NCBI GenBank assembly: GCA_023213235.1
Contig: CP096137.1
Location: 2,854,908 to 2,918,907 of the forward strand
Length of the DNA: 64,000 nucleotides
Origin: Elusimicrobiota bacterium
GTDB lineage: Bacteria; Elusimicrobiota; Elusimicrobia; UBA1565; UBA9628
Direction of reading: 5' to 3'
Shown: in pieces, positions 28,525 through 37,333 of the stretch
Layout: each line of letters opens with the position of its first letter
Numbering within the stretch: position 1 is the first letter of the stretch
Program-made: the position numbers and the translations under genes
Notes under the pieces: generated by a model
Database searches by the model: none
Told to the model about the DNA's origin: nothing
What the model saw: only the letters and a program-made list of their open reading frames with translations

Positions 28525-28530
28525 TATGAT
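28525..28530 (+). promoter_or_regulatory. -10 box TATGAT of the pal operon
   Basis: TATGAT ends 6 nt before the ATG at 28537, which is therefore preferred to an upstream in-frame TTG at 28522. Confidence 0.6.
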
Positions 28531-28536
28531 AAAAGC

Positions 28537-29085
28537 ATGAGAAAGATAATCTTCATGGCGCTCGCCGTCTTCGCGCTCGCGGCCTGCACCACGCCCGGCG
28601 GAAAGAAGGGCTCCGCCTCCAAGGGCGGCAAGGCCGGCGCGGGCGCCGGCGACGGCACGGACCTCGCTCCGCTTCCCCCGGGCGCCGAGGTGACCGAGGC
28701 CGGCATCAAGACGGGGTCCGGCTTCGAGGCCGACCTCGACATCAAGCCCGTCGCCTTCGACTACGACAGCGCCCAGCTCTCCGCCGACGCGCTCGACACG
28801 CTCAAGGCCAACGCCGCCGTCATGAAGGGCAAGAAGGGCGCCGAGTTCCTCGTCGCCGGCCACTGCGACGAGCGCGGCACCGTCGCCTACAACCTGGCCC
28901 TCGGCCAGAAGCGCGCGAAGGAAGTGCGCGACTACTACATGCGCCTCGGCGTCGACGGCCGGCGCATCGCGACGATCTCGTACGGGAAGGAGATGCCCTC
29001 CTGCTCCGACTCAACCGAGGACTGCTGGTCTAAAAACCGCCGCGCCGTCACCGGCGTGCGCGTCAAGTCGACGGCGTCCAAGTGA
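28537..29085 (+). CDS. pal: Peptidoglycan-associated lipoprotein Pal
   Basis: Signal peptide with lipobox LAAC, a Gly/Lys/Ala-rich linker, then an OmpA-like domain (about residues 70-180) with FDYDSAQLS and the peptidoglycan-binding AGHCDERGTVAYNLALGQKRA..V. The usual Pal sequence here is GHTDERG; Cys replaces Thr. It anchors the outer membrane to peptidoglycan. The stop overlaps the CpoB start by GTGA. Confidence 0.93.
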   Translation: MRKIIFMALAVFALAACTTPGGKKGSASKGGKAGAGAGDGTDLAPLPPGAEVTEAGIKTGSGFEADLDIKPVAFDYDSAQLSADALDTLKANAAVMKGKKGAEFLVAGHCDERGTVAYNLALGQKRAKEVRDYYMRLGVDGRRIATISYGKEMPSCSDSTEDCWSKNRRAVTGVRVKSTASK

Positions 29086-29855
29086 GCCTCCGGCGTTCCG
29101 CGGCCCTCGCGGCCTGCGCTTTGGCGCTGTCCTCCTGCGTCGCCACGCAGAAGGACGTCCTCGACCTCTCCCAGCAGTCCGACGACGTCAAGGAGCAGGT
29201 CGAGGAGCTCAAGAAGTCCGTCGCCTCGATGCAGGCCAACCAGGCCGACCTGTCGGTCTCGATCAAGCAGCTGCGCGAGGAGCTCACGGCCTACACCGAG
29301 ACGGTGAAGGACTCGCAGGGCGACATGACGAAGCTCTCGGCCAAGCTCGACGACCTCGGCTCCCAGCTCTCCGGCAAGGTCGCCGCGCTCGGACAGAGCC
29401 TGACCGACGCGCAGAAGAAGAGCTCCGACGACCAGAAGGCCGCGCTCGAGGCCGCGAAGAACGCCTCCGGCCCGACCGACGCCTTCGTCACGGCCGAGCG
29501 CCGCCTCGAGTCCAAGGACTTCGCCCAGGCCGCGAAGGGCTTCGAGGCGTACCTGCGCGACTACCCGAAGGGCGAGCTGACCGACGTCGCGACCTACGAC
29601 CTCGGCCTCGCCTACTTCGGGCTCAAGAAGTGGGAGCAGGCCGGCCGCCAGTTCGCCGTCGTGCTCGACAAGTACCCGAAGAGCGGACAGACGCCCGGCG
29701 CCCGCCTGCACTACGCGCTGGCTCTCATCAATCTTAAGAAGGGCGGCGACGAGGCCCGCGCCTACCTCGAGTCGGTCCAGGCCGACTTCCCGAAGAGCCC
29801 CGAGGCCAAGGAAGCGGCGGCCGCGCTCAAGCGCCTCGGCAAGCCGAAGAAATGA
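29082..29855 (+). CDS. cpoB: CpoB/YbgF-like Tol-Pal accessory protein (predicted lipoprotein)
   Basis: GTG start overlapping pal. The N-terminus has LALSSC, a lipobox, whereas classical CpoB is soluble in the periplasm. Residues 30-125 are a long coiled coil; residues 135-250 hold TPR units (FVTAERRLESKDFAQAAKGFEAYLRDYP and following), the standard CpoB layout. 257 aa. It overlaps tolB by ATGA. Confidence 0.88.
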   Translation: MSLRRSAALAACALALSSCVATQKDVLDLSQQSDDVKEQVEELKKSVASMQANQADLSVSIKQLREELTAYTETVKDSQGDMTKLSAKLDDLGSQLSGKVAALGQSLTDAQKKSSDDQKAALEAAKNASGPTDAFVTAERRLESKDFAQAAKGFEAYLRDYPKGELTDVATYDLGLAYFGLKKWEQAGRQFAVVLDKYPKSGQTPGARLHYALALINLKKGGDEARAYLESVQADFPKSPEAKEAAAALKRLGKPKK

Positions 29856-31108
29856 GGGCGCTCGCGCTGGTCCTGCTGCTCGCCGCGCCGGCCGCGGCGC
29901 AGACCGAGGTCAAGCTCGCGCTGACGGGCGTCGGAGGGGCGCCGGCCCCGGGCCTGGCCCTGCCGCCTTTCGAGGCCGAGGATCCGTCGGTGGAAGCCGA
30001 CGCGCTGCTCGCCCGCGAGCTGCGCGAGATCGTGCGCCAGGACCTCATGCTCTCGCGCCGCTTCGACGTGAAGGACGAACTCGTCCTGGCTGAGCCCGTC
30101 CAGGGCGCGACGTGGCGCGTCCTCGCCAAGCTCTCGAAGAACGCCGACAAGATTTCCGTGCGCCTCAAGCTCGCCAACGCCGAGGGCGGCAAGGAGACGG
30201 TCTTCGAGCGCTTCTACCGCCAGGACGCGCAGTGGCTGCGCGCGCTGGCGCACCGCATGGCCGACGACGTGGTCAAGGCCGCGACGGGCCGCGACGGCAT
30301 CGCGCGCACGCGCATCGCTTTCGCCAACAACCGCACCGGCCACAAGGAAATCTGGGTCATGGACTACGACGGCGAGAACGTCAAGCGGCTGACCAACGAC
30401 CGCTCGATCTCGCTCCTGCCCCGCTTCTCGCCCGACGGGCGGCGCCTGGCCTACACGAGCTACAAGGACGGCAACCCCGACCTCTGGCTGCTCGACCTCG
30501 AGACGGGCCACGCGAAGGTGTTCTCCGAGGCTCAGGGCCTCAACATCGCGGGCGGCTTCTCGCCCGACGGCACGCGCCTCTTGATGACGCTCTCGCGCGG
30601 CAAGAGCCCGAACCTCTTCGTCAAAGACGTCGCCGGCGGCGAAGCCGAGCGCCTGACGAGCCACTTCGGCGCCGACAGCACGCCGACGTTCTCCCCCGAC
30701 GCGCGACAGGTCGCCTTCGTCTCCGACCGCTCCGGCAATCCCCAGATCCACGTGCTCGACATCCCGACGAAGAAGATCACGCGCCTGACGAGCCTGAACT
30801 GGTGCGACGCGCCCGCGTGGTCGCCGACGGGCGAGTGGATCGCGTTCTCCGGCCGCGCGCACAACAAGGACAAGATGGACATCTTCCTCGTCGACGTGAC
30901 GGGCGGCCAGGTGCGCCAGCTCACGCACGGCGAGGGCAGCAACGAGGACCCCGCGTGGTCGCCGGACGGGCGCTTCCTGGCGTTCTCCTCGACGCGCGGC
31001 AAGCGCTCGCAGGTGTGGGTGATGGACAACGACGGGTCGGCGCCGCGCCTCATGGCCGACGTCCCGGGCGCGAGCGTCACGCCCCACTGGTCGCCGGTCC
31101 CGAAGTAA
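29852..31108 (+). CDS. tolB: TolB-like periplasmic beta-propeller protein
   Basis: 418 aa with a signal peptide (MRALALVLLLAAPAAAQ), an N-terminal alpha/beta domain (about 30-150, LRQDLMLSRRFDV-type) and a six-bladed propeller with repeated FSPDG/WSPDG blades (LLPRFSPDGRRLAYTS, PTFSPDARQVAFVSD, AWSPTGEWIAFSG, AWSPDGRFLAFSS). It is the last gene of a pal-cpoB-tolB unit; tolQ, tolR and tolA are not in this window. It ends directly against the convergent kinase gene. Confidence 0.93.
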   Translation: MRALALVLLLAAPAAAQTEVKLALTGVGGAPAPGLALPPFEAEDPSVEADALLARELREIVRQDLMLSRRFDVKDELVLAEPVQGATWRVLAKLSKNADKISVRLKLANAEGGKETVFERFYRQDAQWLRALAHRMADDVVKAATGRDGIARTRIAFANNRTGHKEIWVMDYDGENVKRLTNDRSISLLPRFSPDGRRLAYTSYKDGNPDLWLLDLETGHAKVFSEAQGLNIAGGFSPDGTRLLMTLSRGKSPNLFVKDVAGGEAERLTSHFGADSTPTFSPDARQVAFVSDRSGNPQIHVLDIPTKKITRLTSLNWCDAPAWSPTGEWIAFSGRAHNKDKMDIFLVDVTGGQVRQLTHGEGSNEDPAWSPDGRFLAFSSTRGKRSQVWVMDNDGSAPRLMADVPGASVTPHWSPVPK

Positions 31109-32296
31109 TCAGCGCGCCGGCAGCGACAGCGTGAAGCGCGCCCCGCCGCCGGCGGGGCTCTCGAGCTCGACGGTGCCGCCGTGCTTCTGCGCGATGCGCA
31201 GCGCCGCGGAGAGCCCGAGCCCGGAGCCGTCCTTCTTCGTCGTGAAGAAGGGCTGAAAGATCCTCTCCTGCTCCTCGCGCGCGACGCCGGCCCCGTCGTC
31301 GGCGACGGTCAGCCGGTGCATGCCGGCCCGCGTGGCCGCGTCGAGCCGGACCCTGCCGCCGCGCGGCGAGGCCTCGACTCCGTTCTGCAGGAGCGCCACG
31401 AGCGCCTCCTGGATCAGCGACTCGTCGCCGCGGGCGGGCATCGGAGCGCCCAGGCCCGCGGACTGCAGGCGCACGCCCCGGCCCTCGGCCTGCGCGGCGA
31501 CGCGGGCGAGGGCCCGCTCGGCGGGGACGCGCAGGTCGAGGGACTCGGTGTCCATCTCCTCGATGCGGCCCAGGTCGAGCAGGTTTTTGAGGATCTCCTT
31601 GCAGCGCTGGACCTCCTCGCCGATCTGCTCGAGCTCCTTGAGGAGCTTCTTGTCGGAGGCGTGCCGGTGCGCGGCGACCTCGGCGTTGACGGCGATCGTC
31701 GTCAGCGGCCCCTTGATGCGGTGCGCGACTTCGGCGGCGACCTGGCCCAAGGTCGCGAGGCGCTCCACCTGGATCAGGCGCTCGTCGTAGCGCTTCTTCT
31801 CCTCTTCCTGGGCGGCTTTCGCGTCGAGGCCGAGGAGCATCAGCAGCGCCGAGGCGGTGGCGAGGAACATCGTCCTCAGCCAGTACTGCGAGCCGTAGTC
31901 CGTGAGCAGGTGCGCGCGGTGCAGGGCGATCGCGTACAGCAGGACGACGACGGCCGCGACGAACAGGCTCTGCTTCGGGCTGCGCGACAGCGCCGAGGCC
32001 GAGCACGACGATCAGGTAGATCAGGTACAGCTCCGAGCGCGGCTGGATCCAGACCAGCACCACGGTCGCCAGCGCGGCGTCCCCGAGGAACAAGCCGGCC
32101 TGCAGCCACCAGCGCGAGAGCGCGTTCTCCGAGACGAAGCGCAGCGTCGCCATCGAGACCGTCAGCGCGGTCAAGAGAAGGGCGAACCGGCCCTGCCAGC
32201 CCTCGTGATCGCGCTCTTGATAAAGGAAGAGCAGCAGCAGCACGGCCATGAACAGGCCTTGGAACGCGAAGTAGACGGCCCGTCGCTTAGGGGCAA
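31109..32296 (-). CDS. Membrane histidine kinase (one indel; boundary with the regulator uncertain)
   Basis: N-terminal membrane domain of about five to six TM helices (AFQGLFMAVLLLLFLY to VVVLLYAIALHR), then HisKA with the phospho-His in AAEVAHRIKGPLTT and HATPase_c with LLQNGVEASPRGG, VADDGAGV and GSGLGLSAALRI. Two bases appear to be missing near 31989-31994. As sequenced, the frame is fused to the upstream response regulator; if one C is added to the C run at 32290-32293 the regulator stops and this gene starts at an overlapping TTG (32296). Repaired length is 396 aa. Confidence 0.8.
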
Positions 32297-32966
32297 GGCG
32301 GTAGCCGATCTTCGGCACGGTCTCGACGAGGTCGCCGCGCCTTCCGAGCTTCTTGCGCAGGTTCTTGATGTGCGTGTCGAGGCTGCGCGTCTCGACGGAG
32401 CCGCCGTACGAGGAGGTGTTCTCGATGAGGAATTGCCGCGTCAGCGCCTTGCCCGCGTGGCTGAGCAGGAGGAACAGCACCTCGAACTCGCGCGCCTGCA
32501 GCTTGAGAGGCGTGCCGTCGATCTCGGCGACGCGGGCCTCGGCGTCCATGCGCAGCCCGCCCGCCTCCACGGCGCGGCCGGCGCCCGGGCCGGGGCCGTA
32601 GCGGCGCAGGACGGCCTGGATGCGCGCGAGCAGCTCCATCGCGCCGAACGGCTTGACGACGTAGTCGTCGGCGCCGAGGTTCAGCGCGAGCACCTTGTCT
32701 CCCTCGCTCGACATGCCCGTCAGCATGATGACGGGGATGCCGCCGGTCGCGGCGTTGGCGCGCAGGGACTTCAGGACGACGCGGCCGTCCCCGCCCGGCA
32801 GGCGCACGTCGAGCAGGATCAGGTCGGGCTTGGAGTCCACGGCCTCGCCGAGGGCCTTCGACGGGTCGGACACGTGCCGCGAGGTGAAGCCCGTCCCGAG
32901 GGACAGGGTCTTCTCGATGGCCTCGACGATCTTGGGATCGTCCTCGACGATCAGCACGCGCGGCAT
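32287..32966 (-). CDS. OmpR-family response regulator (apparently fused to kinase)
   Basis: Receiver domain (residues 1-118) with IVEDD, phospho-Asp in LILLDVRLPGGDG, MLTGM and YVVKPFG, then a winged-helix domain ending in the family's TVPKIGYRLAP. The frame as given continues into the kinase membrane domain. OmpR proteins normally end at GYRL(x); adding one C to the run GCCCC gives an immediate TAA after GYRLAP and 226 aa, a standard length. I therefore favour two coupled genes. A TATGAT box ends 6 nt before the ATG. Confidence 0.85.
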
Positions 32967-32972
32967 GGCCCG

Positions 32973-32978
32973 ATCATA
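32973..32978 (-). promoter_or_regulatory. -10 box TATGAT of the regulator-kinase operon
   Basis: On the minus strand TATGAT ends 6 nt before the ATG at 32966. It is divergent from the first pilin promoter. Confidence 0.55.
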
Positions 32979-33031
32979 GCCAATTCACAAATTGACCACA
33001 AACAATACGGGCGAAGTTCACGCGTTTCTGT

Positions 33032-33037
33032 TACACT
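33032..33037 (+). promoter_or_regulatory. -10 box TACACT of pilin gene 1
   Basis: TACACT ends 6 nt before the ATG at 33044. AATTCACAAAT begins 50 nt upstream of it, as it also does before the TACACT (33511) of pilin gene 2. Pilin gene 3 has TACACT at 34093 but not the upstream element. Confidence 0.55.
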
Positions 33038-33043
33038 TTCGCC

Positions 33044-33457
33044 ATGCGCCGACAACCCGTTTCCCGCGCCGGCTTCACGCTGATCGAGCTGCTGGTCGTC
33101 GTCCTCATCATCGGCATCCTGGCCGCGATCGCGGTCCCTCAGTACTTCAAGGTCGTCGAAAAGGGGCGCTTCTCCGAGGCCACGTCGTGCTTCTCGGTCA
33201 TCAAGGGCGCGCAGGAGCGCTACAACCTCAAGAACAACACCTACACGGGCGCCGCGGCCGATCTCGACGTCAACTGCGCGGCCGGCAAGGCGTTCGGCGC
33301 GGTGGCGCTGACGGGCGGCTCGGGCGCCTTCACGGCGACCCTCACGCGCATCGCCCCGCTGCCGACCACCTACGGCGCCTACACCGTCACCTTCATCTCG
33401 CCCGGCGGCAACCTGACCTGCAGCCAGGCCAACTGCACGACCGACCTGCTTCCCTGA
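33044..33457 (+). CDS. Type IV pilin 1
   Basis: 137 aa. The prepilin leader MRRQPVSRAG is cut before Phe, giving mature FTLIELLVVVLIIGILAAIA with Glu5. A short TM/assembly helix is followed by YFKVVEKGRFSEATSCFSV and a small beta domain with three further Cys; the last pair (LTCSQANC) resembles a D-region loop. It resembles the compact, major-pseudopilin-sized pilins. It is the most divergent of the three tandem copies and has its own leaderless-type promoter. Confidence 0.93.
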   Translation: MRRQPVSRAGFTLIELLVVVLIIGILAAIAVPQYFKVVEKGRFSEATSCFSVIKGAQERYNLKNNTYTGAAADLDVNCAAGKAFGAVALTGGSGAFTATLTRIAPLPTTYGAYTVTFISPGGNLTCSQANCTTDLLP

Positions 33458-33554
33458 CGGAATTCACAAATCGCCCACATTTAACCCAAGCGCGGCCGGG
33501 GCGCAAGTGCTACACTGGCGTCATACGCAGTACACGTTTTCGGAGGAGAATAGA

Positions 33555-33973
33555 ATGAAACTGAACGCGAATCGCAGAGGGCAGTCGGGCTTCACCTCAT
33601 CGAGCTGCTGGTCGTCGTCCTCATCATCGGTATCTTGGCCGCGATCGCGGTTCCGCAGTACTTCAAGGTCGTCGAGAAGGGCCGGTTCTCCGAGGCCACG
33701 TCGTGCTTCTCGGTCATCAAGGGCGCCCAGGAGCGCTACCTCCTGAAGAACAACACCTACACCGCGGTCGTCGGCGACCTCGACGTGACCTGCGCGACGG
33801 GCAAGGCCTTCGGCGCCCCGGCGCTGACCGGCGGCACGGCCACCTTCACGGCCACGCTGACGCGCATCGCGCCCCTGCCCACGACGTACGGCGCGTACGT
33901 GGTCACCTACATCGGCCCGGCCGGCACGCTCGGCTGCAGCCAGGCGAACTGCATCACGGACCTCCTGCCGTAA
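33555..33973 (+). CDS. Type IV pilin 2 (frameshifted at the leader)
   Basis: ATG with GGAGGAGA upstream. Leader MKLNANRRGQSG, then FT[L]IELLVVV. As sequenced one C is missing at 33595-33596, which breaks the frame exactly at the prepilin cleavage region; with it the product is 139 aa. From residue 25 it is almost identical to pilin 3. The TACACT box (33511-33516) implies a leader of about 32 nt, unlike pilin 1. Confidence 0.9.
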
Positions 33974-33992
33974 ACGGGGACCGCCCGAACAA

Positions 33993-34029
33993 CCCGGGAG
34001 CGGCCTCCGCCGCTCCCGGGTTTATTTTT
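33993..34029 (+). terminator. Intrinsic terminator after pilin 2
   Basis: An 11-bp stem (CCCGGGAGCGG, loop CCTCCG) is followed by TTTATTTTT. Confidence 0.9.
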
Positions 34030-34126
34030 AAATGGCGGCATTCATTTTGACGTCGCCGCCTAAATGTCGCGAGCAATTCAAAAAAGTTCTGCTACACTCA
34101 ACATGGCCGGAAACTCCAGGAGAACC

Positions 34127-34540
34127 ATGAACACGAACAAGCGCCGTAACGCGGGCTTCACTTTGATCGAGCTGCTGGTCGTCGTCCTCATCATCGGTAT
34201 CCTGGCGGCGATCGCGGTTCCGCAGTACTTCAAGGTCGTCGAGAAGGGCCGGTTCTCCGAGGCCACGTCCTGCTTCTCCGTCCTCAAGGGCGCCCAGGAG
34301 CGCTACAAGCTCAAGTCGAACACCTACACCGCGGTCGTCGCCGACCTCGACGTGACCTGCGCGGCCGGCAAGGCCTTCGGCGCCCCGGCGCTGACCGGCG
34401 GCACGGCCACCTACACGGCGACGCTGACGCGCATCGCGCCGCTGCCGACGACGTACGGCGCGTACGTCGTGACCTACATCGGCCCGGCCGGCACGCTCGG
34501 CTGCAGCCAGGCGAACTGCATCACCGACCTCCTGCCTTAA
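34127..34540 (+). CDS. Type IV pilin 3
   Basis: I prefer the ATG at 34127 because AGGAG lies six bases upstream; an in-frame ATG at 34103 lies 4 nt after a TACACT box and would add eight residues. Leader MNTNKRRNAG, then FTLIELLVVVLIIGILAAIA. The mature part differs from pilin 2 at only a few positions. The four Cys are conserved across the three copies. The gene ends sharing TTAA with the convergent GT-C gene. Confidence 0.93.
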   Translation: MNTNKRRNAGFTLIELLVVVLIIGILAAIAVPQYFKVVEKGRFSEATSCFSVLKGAQERYKLKSNTYTAVVADLDVTCAAGKAFGAPALTGGTATYTATLTRIAPLPTTYGAYVVTYIGPAGTLGCSQANCITDLLP

Positions 34541-35901
34541 CGCGCGCCGTCAGCGCTTGAACGAAGCCGCCCGGGCGACCGCCCGGGCGGCTTCTTCTTG
34601 CGCGCGGCCGCGAGCGCGTCGGACGGGGCGTCGGCCAGGCGCGCCTCGAGGTGGGGCAGCGCCTCGGCGGCGCGGCCCTCGGCGAGCAGCGCGGCGCCGA
34701 GCTCGCCGCGCGCGGGGCTGAAGCCCGGGTCGCGCTCGACGGCCGCCGACCAGAACGCGACCTGCCCGCTCCAATGCCGGATCTCTCTCCGGGACAGGAT
34801 TATCAATCCGAGAGACAGCGCCGAGACGGCGGCCCAGGCGCGCGGCGTGCGCGCGGCCGAACCCGCGAGAACGAAGAGCCCGAGAACGCCGAGGTAGCCG
34901 TAGGCGAGGTAGACGTACACCGCGCCGTTCTGCGACGACAGCGCCGGGGGCAGGACGGCGGCGGCGTAGGCCGTCCAGGCGAGCAGCGCCCACGGGCGCT
35001 CGCGCCGGCGCGCCCACAGCCAGGCCGTCAGCGCTCCCGCGCCGGCGAGCGCCAGCCAGGCTCCCGCTCCGGCGCCGTGCAGGCCGTAGGCCGCGCGGTA
35101 CCCGCCGGGCGAGAACAGCAGTCCCGCGTACAGCCACAGCGCGCGGGCGGCCGCGCCGGGCTCGAACGCGGCCGCGTACGCCTCGCGGCTCTTGGCGAGC
35201 ATGGTCAACGAGGCGGCCGCCACGGCGAGGACGGCGAACGGGGCCTTCTCCGCCCAGACCCAGACGCGCGCGCGGTCGAAGGGGTCGCCGGGGCGCGCGC
35301 GCAGGCGCCCGAGGGGCCAGTAGTCGAGGCCCACGAGCACGGCGGGCAGGCTCAGGCTCTTCCAGCGGAACAGCAGCGAGACGAGGTACAGCGCGAACAC
35401 GCCCGCGACGCGCGCGCGGGAGGTCCCGCCGAGATAGACGAAGATCGCGAGCAGGAAGAACAAGGTCGAGAGCATGTCCGGCAGCTCGATGGCCCAGGCC
35501 ACCGTGTTCGCCTGGAACGGATGGACCGCGAACAGCAGCGCCGCGAGGAAGGCCGACTCCTCGGGCCGCGGGTGCCCGCCCGCGCGCAGCAGGCGCCGCG
35601 CGGCGGCGAACAGCGCGGCGCAGACGAGCCAGTGCGCCCCGAGGTTCGCGGCGTGGTAGGCCGCCGGGGAGAGGCCCGCGGCCGCGTGGACCGCCGCGAA
35701 CGACGCCCAGCCGAGCGGCATGTACGTCGTCAGCCAGGTCGTGGCGAACATCCAGGCCAGCCGCGCGCGGTCGAGGCCGTGCACGCCGGCGTTCTCGACG
35801 ATCAGCGCGAAGTCGTCGAAGACGAAGCCGTGCCCGAGGATCGGGCCGAAGGCGGCGAGCACCGCGAGAAGGAGGGCCCCGAGCGCCCAGGCGGTCTTCA
35901 T
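34537..35901 (-). CDS. TMTC-like GT-C membrane glycosyltransferase
   Basis: 454 aa, unbroken. A membrane N-terminus, the acidic loop FVFDDFALIVENAGVH, YMPLGWASFAAVHAA and FAVHPFQANTVAWAIELPDMLS match the other GT-C genes of the window, with about ten TM helices. Only one or two TPR-like units follow. The C-terminal tail ARKKKPPGRSPGRLR is encoded by the terminator of the convergent pilin gene, so it is unlikely to be functional and the native stop may differ. The next GT-C gene is divergent, 24 nt away. Confidence 0.78.
   Translation of the reverse strand: MKTAWALGALLLAVLAAFGPILGHGFVFDDFALIVENAGVHGLDRARLAWMFATTWLTTYMPLGWASFAAVHAAAGLSPAAYHAANLGAHWLVCAALFAAARRLLRAGGHPRPEESAFLAALLFAVHPFQANTVAWAIELPDMLSTLFFLLAIFVYLGGTSRARVAGVFALYLVSLLFRWKSLSLPAVLVGLDYWPLGRLRARPGDPFDRARVWVWAEKAPFAVLAVAAASLTMLAKSREAYAAAFEPGAAARALWLYAGLLFSPGGYRAAYGLHGAGAGAWLALAGAGALTAWLWARRRERPWALLAWTAYAAAVLPPALSSQNGAVYVYLAYGYLGVLGLFVLAGSAARTPRAWAAVSALSLGLIILSRREIRHWSGQVAFWSAAVERDPGFSPARGELGAALLAEGRAAEALPHLEARLADAPSDALAAARKKKPPGRSPGRLRSSADGAR
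34563..34600 (+). terminator. Intrinsic terminator after pilin 3
   Basis: A 14-bp stem (GAAGCCGCCCGGGC, loop GACC) is followed by TTCTTG. It also lies within the last codons of the convergent gene 34537-35901. Confidence 0.85.
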
Positions 35902-35913
35902 CGGGGAAAAAGC

Positions 35914-35919
35914 TACCAT
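35914..35919 (+). promoter_or_regulatory. -10 box TACCAT of the 35926 gene
   Basis: TACCAT ends 6 nt before the GTG at 35926, in the short divergent region shared with the 35901 gene. Confidence 0.45.
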
Positions 35920-35925
35920 TTCGCG

Positions 35926-37313
35926 GTGAATCCCCGGCGCCGCCTGGTCCTCGTGCTCGCCGCGGCCGCGGCCTTCGCCGCGTGGACGCCGTCGCTGTCG
36001 GGCTCCTTCCTCAAGGACGACGAAAGCAACTTCGTCGCCAACCCCGCGGTCCACGACCCGTCGCGCTGGCACGAGTTCTTCTGGCGCAAGGCCTCGAACA
36101 GCCGCGACAAGGAGTTGACCGTCGCCTACCGCCCGCTGGCGACGCTCTCCTACGCGGCGCAGGCGCGCGCCGTCGGGCTGAACCCCTTCTTCTTCCACCT
36201 CGCCGACGCCGCGGGACACGCCGCCAACGCCGCGCTCGTCCTCCTGCTGGCCTGGGAGCTGACGGGCAGCCTGCCCGCCGCCGCCGCGGGCGCGGTCCTC
36301 TTCGCGCTGCACCCGGTCCAAGCCGAGAGCGTCGCCTACGTCAGCGGCGCGCGCCCGTCGGTGTGGTCGACCTTCTTCTGCCTGCTGGCGCTGCTCGCGC
36401 GCACGCGCGGACGGCGCGGCCTCTCGCTCGGGCTGTTCGCGGCGGGAGCCCTTTTCAAGGAGAGCGCGCTCGCCTTGCCGCTCGCGCTGGCCGCCTGGGA
36501 CCGGGCCCTGACGAAGAAGAGCCTTCGCGTCATGGCGCGGGACCTGTGGCCGTACTTCGCGCTGGCCGCGGCGGTCGCCGCGACGCGCTCCGTCGTCCTC
36601 GTCCGCACGACCGACAGCGGGCTCTTCGGCGGGACGCTCGCCTCGCACGCGTTCTTCGCGCTGACCGGACTGTTCACGCAGGTCCGCTCCCTTCTCTGCC
36701 CCGAGCGTCTCTCGCTCTACTACACGCTTCCCGTCCCGCCGGACCGCGGGCCGGCTCTATGGGGCGGCGTGGCGCTCGCCGCCGTCGCCGGCGCCCTGGC
36801 CTGGGGCGCCGTCCGCCGCCGCGCCTGGCTCGCCGGGCTCGGCTGGTTCTGCGCCTTCCTCCTGCCGACCTCGAACCTCGTCATCCCGGTCGCGACCTTG
36901 GCCAACGACCGGTACCTCTACAGCGCGCTGGCCGGCCTGGCCCTGCTCGCGGCGCACGCGGCCGCGCGCCTGCCGCGGCGCTGGGCCTGGGCGCCCGCGG
37001 CCGCGCTGGCCGCGTGGCTGCTCCCGCTCGCCGCCGCCCGCCAGGCCGATTGGGGCTCGGACTTCACGATCGACCTCGCCTCGCACGCGGCGCGTCCCGA
37101 CGCCGCCGCGAGCGCCGTGCTCGCGATCGACTACTTCAACTGGGGGATGGACGCGCGCGCCGACGAGCTCGTGCGCGAGGGCTCGCCCGCCGGCCCGCGC
37201 CGTCGGTGCGCGCCCACCTCGGCGCCGTCGCCGCCCACATCGAGCGCGCGCGAAAGCCGGTAGGCCCATTGTCGTCGAAAAACGGGACCATCGGCCCTTC
37301 AGGGCGCCGCTAG
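35926..37313 (+). CDS. TMTC-like GT-C membrane glycosyltransferase (frameshifted near 3' end)
   Basis: GTG start. The same plan: SFLKDDESNFVANPAVHDPS, VAYRPLATLSYAAQ, FALHPVQAESVAYVSGARPSV and about ten TM helices. The C-terminus lacks long TPR arrays. A base is probably missing near 37195-37203; the continuing frame gives PSVRAHLGAVAAHIERARKP and a stop at 37313 (462 aa). It is the fourth GT-C gene of the window and directly precedes the duplicated membrane protein. Confidence 0.75.
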
Positions 37314-37321
37314 CGCTTTCG

Positions 37322-37327
37322 TAAGAT
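37322..37327 (+). promoter_or_regulatory. -10 box TAAGAT of the 37334 gene
   Basis: TAAGAT ends 6 nt before the ATG at 37334. Confidence 0.5.
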
Positions 37328-37333
37328 CGGGTC

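Noticed and set aside
33044..34540. The three pilin repeats as a CRISPR-like or phage tail array
   Set aside because: They are ordinary tandem protein-coding genes with prepilin leaders and individual terminators.
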